Shown here: positions 32,456-44,268 of the stretch, piece by piece
Layout of the letters: each line of letters starts with the position of its first letter
Position numbering within the stretch: the stretch's first letter is position 1
From: Neurospora tetrasperma FGSC 2508
Lineage: Eukaryota > Ascomycota > Sordariomycetes > Sordariales > Sordariaceae
Assembly (NCBI RefSeq): GCF_000213175.1
Contig: NW_009799103.1
Coordinates: forward strand, 1,177,161-1,241,160
DNA: 64,000 bases
Reading direction: 5' to 3'
The notes under the pieces: generated by a model
What the model was told of the DNA's origin: nothing
What the model saw: only the letters and a program-made list of their open reading frames with translations
The model's database searches: none
Translations under genes and position numbers: made by a program

Positions 32456-34424
32456 ATGTCTGCTGCCCAGCTTCTTAACCCCAAGGCCGAGTCCCGGGTA
32501 CGAACGATCCTTCTGTCAAGCGCCCCTCGGGGCCCGAGCGAGTTGGTGCATGTCTTGTTTGCTAACCATGTCAACAGCGGCGGGGCGAAGCTCTCAAGGT
32601 CAACATCACCGCGGGTGAGGGCCTCCAAGATGTCCTCAAGTCCAACCTGGGCCCCTCGGGCACCATCAAGATGTACGCAAGCTCCGGTGGCATCTTGTAG
32701 TTTTACTTTTGGCTAACAACAAGTGCAATGCAGGCTTGTCGATGGCGCCGGTCAGGTACGAATCCCATAAAGGGGGTGGAAGGCGGGGATGGATGCCATC
32801 ATCACAGCATACTGACCGCCCTGCGATGCACAACAGATCAAGTTGACAAAGGATGGCAACGTCCTCCTCCGTGAGATGCAAATACAAAACCCGACAGCTG
32901 TTATGATCGCCCGTGCTGCGACCGCCCAAGACGACATTTGCGGTGACGGCACAACGTCGGTGGTGTTGTTGGTGGGAGAGCTCCTTAAGCAGGCCGATCG
33001 TTACATCTCCGAGGGTCTTCACCCCAGGATAATCACAGATGGTTTCGAGATCGCCAAGACCGAGGCGCTCAAGGTCAGCATCCCTCGTCGCTTTTGTCTG
33101 TTCCCGCGGAACACTCCTGACACTGTCGCAGTTCCTCGATGACTTCAAGCTCCCTCGCGAGGTCGACCGCGAGCTCCTCCTCTCCGTCGCCCGTACCTCG
33201 CTTGCCACCAAGCTGAGCGCCAGCCTGGCCCAGAGCTTGACCGCCGATATTGTCGATGCCGTCCTCGCTATCTACCAGCCCCCGGCCAAGCCCGACCTTC
33301 ACATGATCGAGATCATGACCATGCAACACCGCACTGCCTCTGATACCCAGCTTATCCGCGGTCTCGCCCTCGATCACGGCGCCCGCCATCCCGATATGCC
33401 CAAGCGCGTTGAGAACGCCTACATCCTCACCCTCAACGTCTCCCTCGAATACGAAAAGTCCGAGATCAACTCTGGCTTCTTCTACTCTAGTGCCGAGCAG
33501 AGGGACAAGCTCGTGGAGAGTGAGCGTCGCTTCGTCGATGCCAAGCTGAAGAAGATCGTCGAGCTCAAGAAGGAGGTCTGCGGCAACGATCCCACCAAGA
33601 ACTTTGTTATCATCAACCAAAAGGGTATCGACCCTCTGTCTCTGGATGTGTTGGCCAAGAACGGTATCCTCGCTCTCCGGAGAGCGAAGAGGAGGAATAT
33701 GGAGAGACTTCAGCTCGTCTGCGGCGGTGTTGCTCAGAACAGTGTCGACGACCTTTCACCGGAGGTTCTCGGTTGGGCTGGTCTTGTCTACGAGCAACAG
33801 CTTGGTGAGGAGAAGTACACTTTCATCGAGGAGGTCAAGGACCCCAAGTCCGTGACCCTCCTTATCAAGGGCCCCAATGCGCACACCATCACCCAGCTTA
33901 AGGATGCCGTCCGTGACGGTCTTCGCAGTGTCTACAACATGATTGTCGACAAGAGTGTTGTTCCCGGTGGTGGCGCTTTCCAGGTTGCCTGCGCTGCCCA
34001 TCTCAAGAGCGATGCCTTCACAAAGACGGTCAAGGGCAAGGCCAAGTGGGGTGTCGAGGCTTTTGCCGATGCTCTTTTGGTTATTCCCAAGACCCTTGCC
34101 GCCAACGCCGGTCTTGACGTTCAAGATTCTCGTAAGTCATGTTTCTCCTCTACCAGCTTTGCACATGCTAACTGTTCGTCTTCAGTCGCTGCTCTTCAAG
34201 ACGAGCAAGCCGAGGGCAATGTTGTTGGTCTCGACCTTGCAACTGGCGAGCCTATGGACCCTACACTGGAGGGTGTTTATGATTCGTTCAGAGTATTGAG
34301 GAACTGCGTCGCCTCCAGTGCCGGCATCGCATCTAACCTGTTGTTGTGCGACGAGCTTCTCAAGGCGAGACAGATGGGTAGGGCTGGAGGTCCTGGACCT
34401 GGCATGGACGGTCCCGATTCTTAA
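32456..34424 (+). CDS. cct6: CCT/TRiC chaperonin subunit zeta
   Basis: Group II chaperonin subunit of the cytosolic CCT ring that folds actin, tubulin and WD proteins. Six exons (32456-32497, 32578-32672, 32734-32755, 32837-33073, 33132-34131, 34186-34424), all introns GT-AG, give 544 residues, the family length. Note the 22-nt third exon, which supplies LVDGAGQ. The start [20 protein letters not shown] and internal sequences such as [20 protein letters not shown] and [18 protein letters not shown] are zeta-type. ATPase marks are [19 protein letters not shown] and [16 protein letters not shown] (residues 88 on), with the apical and intermediate domains complete and ending [13 protein letters not shown] and ANAGLDVQD. 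All spliced phases agree. Confidence 0.96.
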
Positions 34425-34869
34425 ACAACTGTGTAAATCGTCTGCATGTAAGATACCTATTGAAAAACTAATACATGGCGATGAGAGGTCAAAAACACAA
34501 CTTCATGCTGTCCTTCCTGCTTATTTCCTCAACGCATACCCCTGGGGCTTCCATGATAATCCACACCTCAGGGGTTGGCTGGTCCTGTCTGAGCAAGGGC
34601 CATATCAACAACCCTGGATAATACGGGACCGGGCTGGAACCGACTCCACGGATCACAGCGGGGCCCGCTGAAAACTTACCCCGCCAAAATTTGATGGTCC
34701 CGCTGTTGCATTGGAGTTCAGTTGCCCAGGCGCCAAAAATTACAAAATTCCATGCTTGACATATTTGTGATCCACCAGATAGTATCCATTCCTACACCTC
34801 TGAACACTCTATTCCCGGACCATTTCAAGTCCATCTTACGACACCTAAACCGGACGTCTATCAGCAAAT
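34425..34869. other. Intergenic region between cct6 and the TSR4/PDCD2-like gene
   Basis: Should hold the cct6 3' UTR and the promoter of the next gene. Nothing else seen. Confidence 0.45.
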
Positions 34870-36331
34870 ATGGCTCCCTACGATGACTCCTCAGACGAGG
34901 GCGAGGATCTCGAGTTCACCGAGACCAACGTCCTTCTAGGCTATGCCGACGCCGACTCCAATGGCGAGAAGGTTAGCCGCCTCGGTGGTCGTCCTGTATG
35001 ATGTTTTCCTTTTCCAATCGCGGTTCTGGTTCTTCCCTTTTCCTAACCAAGAAATACCTCCGCAGGAATGGCTCGACGAAGAATCCCCGGCCTCGGCCGC
35101 TTTCGCCAAGTGCAAGGTCTGCAAGGACTACATGGTCCTCCTCCTCCAACTCAACGCCGAACTCCCCGATCACTTTCCTGGCCACGAGCGCCGTCTTTAC
35201 GTATTTTCCTGCCGGAGGAAGAGCTGCCGCAGGAAGGAGGGCAGCATCAGAGCCGTGAGGGGCGTCAGGGTGGCAGTAGATGCGCCCACGGCGAAGGAGG
35301 ACAAGAAGAAGACTACTGCCGCGGTGGAGCAGGAGAAGAAGGAGATGCCCAAGGCTTCCACGCTGGGACTGGGTGAGGCTTTGTTCGGTGCGAAGCCGGC
35401 TGCTAGCGCAGGAGGAGGAGCAAAGACCAACCCCTTTGCGTCCGGCGGTAGTGGTTCCTCAGTGAACCCTTTTGCGCCTAGGGGAACTGCTGCTGCAAAC
35501 CCATTTGCGCCAAAGCAGCAGGAGACACCGAAGCCGCAGGAAGACACGACATCAGGACAGCAACAACAACAACAACAACAACACGAAGAAGAACAGAAAC
35601 AAGCCGAAAAGGATGACCTCCCCAAAACCTTTGCGCAAACCCTCTCCCTCAACAACACCACCACCACCACCACCCAGCAGACTCAAACTCCCGCCCCGGC
35701 CCCCTCCGAGCCCTGGCCAACCGACGCCTCCGCTCTCCCTCCTCCCTACCCTGAACGCTGGATCTGGGACGCCGACTACGAGACTCTCGACCCCACCCCT
35801 GCTCTTCCTCCTCAAAAGATCGAAACGATGGACATCGACACCGAAGGCGCCTCTGGCTCCGGCTCAGGAGGAGGAAAAGAAGACAAGGACGTCTTCGAAT
35901 CCACCATGGACGCGGTCTTCCAGCGGTTTGCCGATCGCGTCGGGCAGAACCCGGAGCAGGTGATTCGGTACGAGTTTGCGGGACAGCCACTTTTGTACAG
36001 CAAGAATGATGCGGTGGGCAAGCTCCTTCACGTGCCCGCTGGCGCCGCGAACGCGAACGAGAAGGTGACTACCACTTCTTCTGCTGGCAAGGGAAAGATT
36101 CCCAATTGTGGAAACTGCGGTGCTGGAAGGGTCTTTGAGGTGCAGTTGACGCCGCATGCGATTGAGGAGCTGGAATGCGAGGAGGACTCGATGGATGGTA
36201 TGGATTGGGGTACTATTATTGTGGGCGTTTGTGAAAAGGATTGTGGCCCGAGGGGAATTGAGAGGGGCGTGGCTGGGTACGTGGAGGAGTGGGCGGGTGT
36301 GCAGTGGGAGGAGTTGAGTGTCAAGCGGTAA
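34870..36331 (+). CDS. TSR4/PDCD2-like protein
   Basis: Cytoplasmic chaperone-like factor of the PDCD2 family; in yeast Tsr4 escorts ribosomal protein uS5 (Rps2) for 40S assembly. Two exons (34870-34995 and 35066-36331) joined by a 70-nt GT-AG intron give 463 residues. The splice joins VLLGYADADSNGEKVSRLGGRP to EWLDEESPASAAFAKCKVC, the conserved N-terminal opening. Zinc-type Cys pairs are CKVCKDYM and SCRRKSC. The middle (about 150-260) is a low-complexity Ala/Gly/Asn-Pro-Phe and Gln/Thr-rich linker with three 'NPFA' repeats. The C-terminal PDCD2 domain runs from DVFESTMDAVFQRFADRV through RYEFAGQPLLYS to NCGNCGAGRVFEVQLTP and the final Cys cluster. It is complete. Confidence 0.93.
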
Positions 36332-37171
36332 ATCTCAAGGACGCTCATGGAGATAAGTCAAGGATTCGAGATATTATTCATGGACATGAGAGCGGAGTCT
36401 ATGAAAGGGGACTGTGGTAGAATTGTCAGTGTCATGTATTGTTTGGTAGTGAAAAGGCGTTCGGGAGCCGAAAAGTTTAAAGGGGATATTTTCGGGATTA
36501 ACTAGACTATGCGAACCAAACTACCTCTCCGAATATCACGAAGCGAGAAAACATGATTGCTGGGAAGCTGAAACGGCAACAAGTTCATACACACGTTGGG
36601 CTCTTTGAGGGAAGTTGAAAACCACGCCGAAAAGCTTGCCAAAGACGGGACTACCAACTGGTCATGTACTGGTCATGTCATAGTTTCATATTCCGACGCC
36701 CTTGACAAATTCTACCATGTATGCTCTTCCAAACACCATAGAAACCCGCAAGACATCCGTCACCGCCGTCAGGAATCCCACTTCTACCTCTTTCTACGCG
36801 AACGGCTGTCTGTTCCGAGACCAAGGACAGTGTAAAGTAGCTAGCAACAGCAGTAACGGGATAAAAACGTGCCCGTCCAGTTCCGTTCTTCAACATTTGT
36901 CTCAAAACCCAAAAACGCCAGAGCTTTTTTTTGCTACCAGATGCAAGAAATTGGGGCCCAATCACACACACAGAAGGATGTAATTATACGGGTATTGACA
37001 TCAGGCCCCCCATTGTTTCTCGTCCTCTTCTTCTTGTTGTCCCCCCCTCTCTCCATGTTTCGAAAGAAGGGATTTTTGTCTCTTCAGTTCTTCAACCTTC
37101 TTCCTCCCTTTCCTTCCCCGTTTCGTTGCGTTCCTTCAGCATTTCTCGACACTGCCAAGTGTTGACGGCGC
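36332..37171. other. Convergent intergenic region between the TSR4-like gene and eIF3k
   Basis: It should hold the 3' UTRs of both convergent genes. Open frames on both strands here have no motif and are not called. Confidence 0.45.
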
Positions 37172-38117
37172 CTAAGCAGACTCCTCCCAGCTGCGCTTGA
37201 TGACCCTCGCGAACATGTCGACGTTGACGTCCTCGCGAATCTCGGCCTTGCGCGCCTCGTTGTCGGCGTTCTTGGGGATCTGGACGAGATCGCCCTCGAC
37301 CTTCCAGCCGCACGTCTCGGTGATGAACTGGGTGGTGGCCTCGGAGTTGTTGAGGCCGAGCCAGCTCTCGAGCACGGGGAACTGGATCTCGCGGTACGAC
37401 TGGCCGACGAGCTGGGCGATGCGGACGCGGATCATGTCCTCGAAGCCGGCGATGTCGGTGGTCAGGTCGGCGTAGAGATCGTCGCTGTCGAGGGTGGCCC
37501 AGAAGCGGGCGTACTCGGCACCCTCGAGCTGGGCGTTGAGGGCGCGCAGCTTGGAAACAGCCTCGGTGAGCTCCGAGGACGAGTTGGGGCCCGGGTTGAA
37601 CTGCGAGGGGCTGAGGAGGTGGAGGGCGAGGTCGAACTGGGGCGAGGGGAACTGGGTCATGGCCTTGACGAGGATGTTGGTGATGACCTCATCCTTGATG
37701 CGGTCGGGGTTGAGTTGGTAGCTGTTTGGGTGGTAGGCAGACAAGGCTGTGGTTAGCAAAGACTGTACTCATCAAGGTGTTTCGGTTTATAGTTGTGAAT
37801 AAAGAAAGACCAGTCGTCAGATAGAGCTAATATTTTGGACATCATTCGTGGAGATTGTTCCACGATCAGATAATACATGCTAGGATTGCACATCATCCAG
37901 GTCTCTTTGCTGGGGAGAGTAGATGTAGTTATGATTGAAGGGTGTCGACGTACAGCTTAAGCAGCGCGCGGTTGGCGTTGCAATCGCAGAACTTCTCCTC
38001 ACATTGTTGGGTGAGGTAGGCCTCGAGAGTGCCAGCGGCTTCAGGGTTGTAGCGCTCGAGACCGTTGATGATGGCGCGGATGAAGTCGGGGCGCTCTTGG
38101 GGATCCTCGCCGTTCAT
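37172..38117 (-). CDS. Eukaryotic translation initiation factor 3 subunit K
   Basis: Small PCI/winged-helix subunit of eIF3, which with eIF3l sits at the periphery of the 40S-bound factor. Two exons (38117-37954 and 37721-37172) give 237 residues; the 232-nt intron starts GTACGT and ends CAG. The splice rebuilds ANRALLKLYQLNPDRIKDEV, which is the conserved family sequence, whereas reading through would not. Other marks are RAIINGLERYNPEAAGTLEAYL, the HLLSPSQFNPGP loop, and LTTDIAGFEDMIRVRIAQLVGQSYREI in the PCI core, ending WKVEGDLVQIPKNADNEARK. The subunit is absent from budding yeast but usual in filamentous fungi. It is complete. Confidence 0.95.
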
Positions 38118-38772
38118 GATGGGCAAAAAGGTAGGACGAGTTTGGTTGAGGGTCGGGGGGTATTTATCTTCGGGGCGAGGGAGGAGAAGATGGGTGGGCG
38201 CGGGGGGGTCGGTGCTGGAGTTTCGGCGAGGTTGGGCAGTTGATGGGGGGACAAATGCAGAGCGTCGACTTGTCGAAGGGGCTCTCTTGCTGTCTTTTGC
38301 GTTCGCAAGTTTTCGGCCTCAATCCATCAAAGAGCGGATGGTGGGGTTCCTGCCGTGAACAACTGCCCTTTCATGGGGCTGGTTTTTCGTGTGTGAACGC
38401 TAGAGCCCGATTAGGGTTAGCTTCACTGGTGGGGTAAACATCTTGGCAAAGAGACATCGAGCAGGTCTTGCGAGTTGCGACGTCTTCGGAAAGCGTGTGA
38501 CGTGACAGCTTCGACAGCTCGAGACAGCTGGTCGGTCAGGTGGCCGCGTGGCAGGCTCGTGCAGCTGGCAAACGCGTTGTTGCTTGTCGCGATCAACCAG
38601 ACGTCATCAACTCGGCCGGGTCCGGATGCAAACATTCAGGAAAAGAAAAACAGACCGAACAACTGTCGACGACTTCTTGTTATGAGACCGCCTTGAACCC
38701 TTTTGCATCATGAGCCTCTTTGATCCGTGACTTTCTGAACTCCAGACTCCAAACACTTTCCCACCCCGAAAC
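38118..38772. other. Divergent promoter region between eIF3k and DNA ligase I
   Basis: It should contain both promoters and leaders. No further gene seen. Confidence 0.5.
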
Positions 38773-41579
38773 ATGTCCAGTCCAGCCAAGAAACGCAAAC
38801 TCAACTCGGGCACAAAACAATCTTTTTCTGTTCCTAGCAGAGGTCTTGAGTACTTTTTCGCTAAACAAAAGCAGAATGGGGCTTCCAAGGAACCATCTCC
38901 TTTGCCCAAGGAATCCGACTCACAGCCTATTCAGCAAGGGTCGTCAGAAGAGCATTTGAATGATGAGGAGCTTGCGCGAAAGCTGCAGGCCGAATGGGAT
39001 GCTGAAGCAAGGGCCTCATCAACACCGAGGGAAAATGATGTTCGCTCGCAGGATGTCGCAGTGTCGGCAACAGAGCCCGTGGACACAGATGGCGTTGAAC
39101 CAACCAATGAGTCAAATCCACAGACAGTAACCGCACCACCCAAGGCTGACCGGCCCAAAGGGAAGAATACATTGTCACTCTCTTCCGCAGCCGCTACAGA
39201 AGACCAGGCATCGGCATCTATTCCTCTTGACGAAAGTCCCTTGACCTTCAATCCATCCAAGTACATCCACCAGCTCCAGGAATCGTGGGCCACTGATAGA
39301 GGTGATGCGTCCTACGCCCTCCTTATACGATGCTTTGTCTTGGTTAGCAGCACCACAAGCAGGATCAAAATTGTCGACACGCTAGTCAACTGTGTCCGAT
39401 TGTTGATTGAGGGAGATCCGTCCAGCTTGTTGCCCGCAGTATGGCTGGCAACGAACGCAATTTCCCCACCGTACGTGTCTATGGAACTTGGTTTGGGTGG
39501 TTCTGCTATCTCAAAGGCTCTCAAACAAGTGTGTGGCCTCGACAACAGGTCGCTCAAAGCACTTAACGATAAGCTGGGTGACCCGGGCGATGTTGCATTT
39601 GAGGCAAAGAAGAAACAAAGCTTCACTCTACGAAAGCCAAAACCGTTAACAATCAAGGGGGTCTTCCAGTCACTAGTCAAAATCTCCAAGACTCAGGGGC
39701 AGGGCAGCGGTGATGTAAAGCAACGGATTGTTGACAAACTGCTCCAAGATGCTCGCGGAGGCGAAGAAAGCAGATATGTCGTCAGGACATTATGTCAACA
39801 TGTGAGTTGGGTCTTTCCGAACCTTATCACCTCGCTAACATGGATTAGTTGCGCATCGGAGCTGTCAAAACCACTATGCTCATCGCCCTAGCTCGAGCTT
39901 TTTTGCTTTCCAAACCTCCAGGCGCGAACATCCCGACGAAAGACCCAAATCAACTGGCAAGGCTGAAGAAAGAGGAGCTAGCCGAGGTATATGCGAAGGC
40001 CGAGGAAATTGTCAAGGCCTCGTATGCCCGACATCCAGATTACAACGACCTTGTCCCGGTACTGCTCGAGATTGGCGTGTCTGAGGAGTTATTGGTGCGA
40101 TGTGGTCTAACACTTCACATTCCGCTGCGGCCCATGCTTGGGGGCATCACCAGGGACTTGTCAGAAATGCTCTCTCGACTTCAAGGGCGTGATTTCGCTT
40201 GCGAGTACAAGTATGACGGCCAACGTGCCCAAATCCATTGTGACGAGAGGGGAGTTGTCTCCATCTTTTCCCGCCATCTAGAACTCATGACAGACAAATA
40301 CCCCGATCTCGTCGCGCTCGTTCCCAAAATTAGGGGTGAAGATGTCCAGAGCTTCATCATGGAGGGCGAAGTGGTCGCCGTGGACCGGGCCACAGGCGAG
40401 CTGAAGAATTTCCAGACGTTAACGAACCGTGCCAGAAAAGACGTTGCGATAGGGACCATCACTATCGACGTGTGTCTGTTCGCATTCGACCTCATGTATC
40501 TCAATGGACAACCACTCCTCAACAGATCTTTCCGAGAACGACGAGACATGTTGCGATCACTCTTTGTGGAGATACCGCACCATTTTACATGGGTCAAAAG
40601 CATCGATGCGACATCCCAAGAGTCGGAAACAGTCCTCGAGTTCTTCAAGTCGGCCGTTGATAGCAAGTGTGAAGGTATCATGGTCAAGATTCTCGACAAT
40701 TTACCAGAGCTTGAAGCCCTTGGGCCTGACGACAATACCAACTCAATAATTCCCAAAGAGCAGGTCGCTACCTCCTCCGATGCCGTCGCAGTCTCGGTCT
40801 CGGTCTCATCCAAAAAGTCCCTAAAGGGAATGGGCAAAGGCAATCCCGCAGAAACGAAAGCATCTTCCGATACGCCCAACCCCAACTCCAACGAAAAGAA
40901 GCAATCGCGCCGCAAACCCCTCCTAGCAACTTACGAACCCGACAAGCGTCTCGACTCCTGGCTTAAAGTCAAAAAGGACTACATCGGCACCTCGGCCGGC
41001 GTCGACACGCTGGACCTAATACCCATCGCCGCCTGGCACGGCACCGGCCGCAAAGCCAAGTGGTGGTCACCAATCCTGCTAGCCGTGCGCAACGAAGAAA
41101 CCGGCTCACTAGAAGCAGTTTGCAAGTGCATGTCGGGCTTCACCGATTCCTTCTACAAAGCCAACCGCGAAGTCTACGACAAGGACGGCTCCTTCAGTTC
41201 CGATGGGGAGCCCAGGAATGTACATGTGGCGAAGCCGGGATTTGTCGAGTACGCGGGAGGCAACCCGGATGTGTGGTTTGAGCCGCAGGAGGTGTGGGAA
41301 GTGGCGTTTGCGGATATCACGATTAGTCCGACGTACACGGCGGCGATTGGGTTGGTGCGGGAGGATAAGGGGCTGAGTTTGAGGTTTCCGAGGTTCTTGC
41401 GCAAGAGGGAGGATAAGGGAATTGAGGAGGCGAGTACGAGCGATTTTTTGGCGGGGTTGTGGAGGAAGCAGGAGGTGAAGACACCCGCACCGCCGCCGGT
41501 CGAGGGTGGAAGGGAAATTGATGAAGCGGGTTTGGAGAATGAGGATGAGGATCACGATGAGGATGAGGATGGAGAATAG
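38773..41579 (+). CDS. ATP-dependent DNA ligase I (Cdc9-type)
   Basis: Nuclear ligase that seals Okazaki fragments and repair nicks. Two exons (38773-39801 and 39849-41579), with a 47-nt GT-AG intron, give 919 residues. The N-terminal 150 residues are disordered and basic, with SRGLEYFF (residues 22-29), a PCNA-interaction-box-like motif with Ser in place of the usual first Gln. The DNA-binding domain spans about 170-440. Catalytic Lys464 lies in FACEYKYDGQR (motif I). Further motifs include IMEGEVVAVD (III), VCLFAFDLMYLNG (IIIa), KCEGIMVK (IV) and DSWLKVKKDYI (V). Between IV and V there is an insertion of about 75 residues (about 627-701) rich in Ser, Asn and Lys. The acidic C-terminus ends in Glu/Asp repeats. 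The catalytic set is complete. Confidence 0.95.
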
Positions 41580-41781
41580 GACACTGGTGATGATTCATCG
41601 CCATTTTTACCACGTTCTTCTTTGGCAATGCCTCGGTTGACGCTGACTTGCAAACCACCATAGTTGCACAAAGGAGCGAACTGCAAGAGCATCATTGCGT
41701 GTACGACTACTTTCATTCGTGCCTCCTTGTTGGTATCTAATCTCGCCTGTTTTTTCACACTTCCCTCCACGCCACATCTCC

Positions 41782-42902
41782 CTACTCCTTCCACGCTCTG
41801 TACAGAATTTTGCATCCATACTTTTCTCCCTTCTTCAACAACATCTGCCCCTTCCACTCGGGCACATTGCAAGCGTTGACCCACCTGCTGGGCTCAAGGC
41901 AGAAGCCGCTGCGCGGCTTGCGAGCGGGAACGCCGTCCACCGCGGGAATATCGATATACTTGCCCGTGTAAAACTGGAAGGCGGGCTCGGTGCTGTACAC
42001 CTCAAGGTGGATCTTGGACTCGGGGTGGAACGCGCTGAGGTTCTTCTTGAGAGGCAGCGAGCGCGTATCGATGGGAACTGACGAAGGGTCCTCGTTGACG
42101 ATGAAGCAGTCATCGATGTCGGGCTCAGCAGCGCCGAGGGTGAATGGGACGTTGCCAGCCTTGACGGCAGGGTTGGGGAAGGGCACAGGGCCGCCGGTGG
42201 GGATGCCGCCTTGGTCGACGGGGAGGTACTGGTTCGTGGCAAGGGTGACGATGGTGCCTTCGATGGAAGGGCCGCCGGTCAGGTTGAAGTATCTGTTTAT
42301 CGTAAGCGTCAGCCTTTCGGCTTACACTGGTCCACCGGGAAGACGAGGGAAAACACATACGAATGGTTAGTCATGTTGATGACCGTCTCCTCCACCTCAC
42401 CATCCAACAGCTCCGCCTCATATTCAATACCAAGCAAAACCTTCTCCTTGCCATCCTCGCCCTTCTCCTTGCTAACGGTGTAGATCACCCTGGCCTCCAC
42501 CTTTCCGGGAAAACCCTCGTCGCCGTCCTCGCTCACCAGCGTGAACTGGACGCTCTCACCACCGTCAATCTTGTCGCTCTTGCCCTCGAACGCGGGGATC
42601 TCCCTAATGCCGACGGGCTTAGGGCCGTCCCAGACCTTCTTGCCCCAGCCGACCACGCCGCCGTGCAGGTTGTTGGGCCCGTTGTTGGCGGCCAGAGTGT
42701 ACGATTGCCCGCCGTTGAGTGAGTCGATCTTGGCGCCCTTGACCCGGTTGGCGACGCGGCCGATGGTCTCGCCGAAGAAGCAGGCATTGTGCGACTCGTA
42801 GGCCTTTTGGGAGGGGAAGCCGAGGACGATGTTGGTGCCGGCGACGTAGAGGGACTGGATGATGGCTCCCAAGGGGATGAAGGAGGCGGTTGCGTCAGAC
42901 AT
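41782..42902 (-). CDS. Aldose 1-epimerase (galactose mutarotase family)
   Basis: Cytosolic enzyme interconverting alpha and beta hexose anomers, useful for galactose and glucose uptake metabolism. Two exons (42902-42361 and 42292-41782; 68-nt GT-AG intron) give 350 residues. The splice makes NMTNHSYFNLTGG. Active-site marks are NNGPNNLHGG (His80), TNHSYFNL (His180), the substrate-contacting AEPDIDDCFIV, and GFCLEPSRW with Glu314 as the likely general base. The start was chosen at ATG 42902 rather than further upstream because no other ATG is in frame before the domain. It converges on the ligase gene with 202 bp between stops. It is complete. Confidence 0.94.
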
Positions 42903-44268
42903 GTTGGCTGTTATGTGATCGATAATATCCAATGCGCTGCTAGCTATACTTTGCTGGCTTGATGGTGGTGGTGGTGATGCTTGTTGTTGCTGGAGGAATT
43001 TGTAGTCTCGAGTGTGTCGCTCAAGAATGAGGCGATGATGTCATTGACGCTGTTTCACAAAATGAAGGAAATAATCACGAGATGGGAAGGCAGAGGGTAC
43101 GAGGGAAAGAACGATAATTTGTATTCCATGGTGCTACCACAGGCTCAGTACCGAAGAGGAAAGTACATAAGCTCACCCGCCACAACTTCCTCCCGAACGG
43201 ACCGAATCCAGCGCATTCGGATGTATAATTTCGTGTTGTGACACGGGAAACTGGAAGTTGTTATGGGTTCGATGCCAGGGCAATAGAGGAATCAACCTTG
43301 AGCGCCGGCCGGGGGTGTTCCACATGACGGCGGGGAGCTCTGATTTCAGCCTATTTTCCTGGTTGTTTGCGCCATCCTTCCCCTCAATTCACCCGGCAGG
43401 AACCAGCTGTGGACACTGCGATTGACATGCTTGACAGGGTCTAGCTTGCAACCTGAAGGGGGCAATCACCTGTTTGGTGGGGGACTGGAGCGCCCTTCTT
43501 CCCCGTGGTGTGGGGGGTTCTCGGGGGGTTTCTTTGCTTCTGTGGAGGAGATTGCGGGGTGCCTTGAAAGCTTCCTGCTTGGCGGCAGCGATAGTTGCTG
43601 GGGAAACCACCGGGGGTCAATTTAATATTTGCATCACGACGAAAACAATACCTACACCTCACGCCCAGTTCATGTGTTCTTCCAGAAAGTATGTGTATTT
43701 ATGGACTACCTACGCCTGCGCTGCTTCAGGCTACACTGACTTTTCCACAGTGAGTTCCAATGGTAGAACTGCGGCGAAAGAAATACGAGAGGTATGCAAG
43801 TGGTTTTCGCAAGACCAGTAAGGTACTATTTCCCGATCAGAACGCATACCTTCTCCGTCCGAGTCGTTATTGTTCTATCATCAAAAATCTATACCGCTTT
43901 TTTTACATCTCAACGCTAAGTCTACGCTCTTCTGTGACCGGTCAATCTTACCATCCGAACGTCACTTCGTGCGCCTCTTGTCGGACTGGAGCAACCCGCT
44001 CACCAACCTAATCCAAGGCCTTTCCGAACAAGACCTGTCTCTTGCGATCTGGATTCGGTCTCCTTCACTTTATTCCAAACCCGGAAATGTTGGAAGATCT
44101 CCCTTGTGGTCGAACAGTTGACAGCACCGGGACTGGCTCCAGCTGTTTCCTCCGCTGGATTTGGTTGTGGGGTTACGTCTTGAAGACTCATCGTTAATGA
44201 AGCTGCCCCTTTTTTTCTTGGTGATTGAAATGCACAAGTCGATATGGAACAAGTCTGGCAGAACCAAA
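42903..44268. other. Intergenic region, 1.4 kb
   Basis: No gene is recognised. The left part is the epimerase promoter and leader; the right end may contain a last exon of the cyclase-like gene, because its frame ends within a GTAAGT splice-donor-like sequence. Short open frames here lack motifs. Confidence 0.4.

Noticed and set aside
37172-37759. eIF3k frame starting at 37759
   Set aside because: That start is intron read-through; splicing to exon 37954-38117 restores the family N-terminus.
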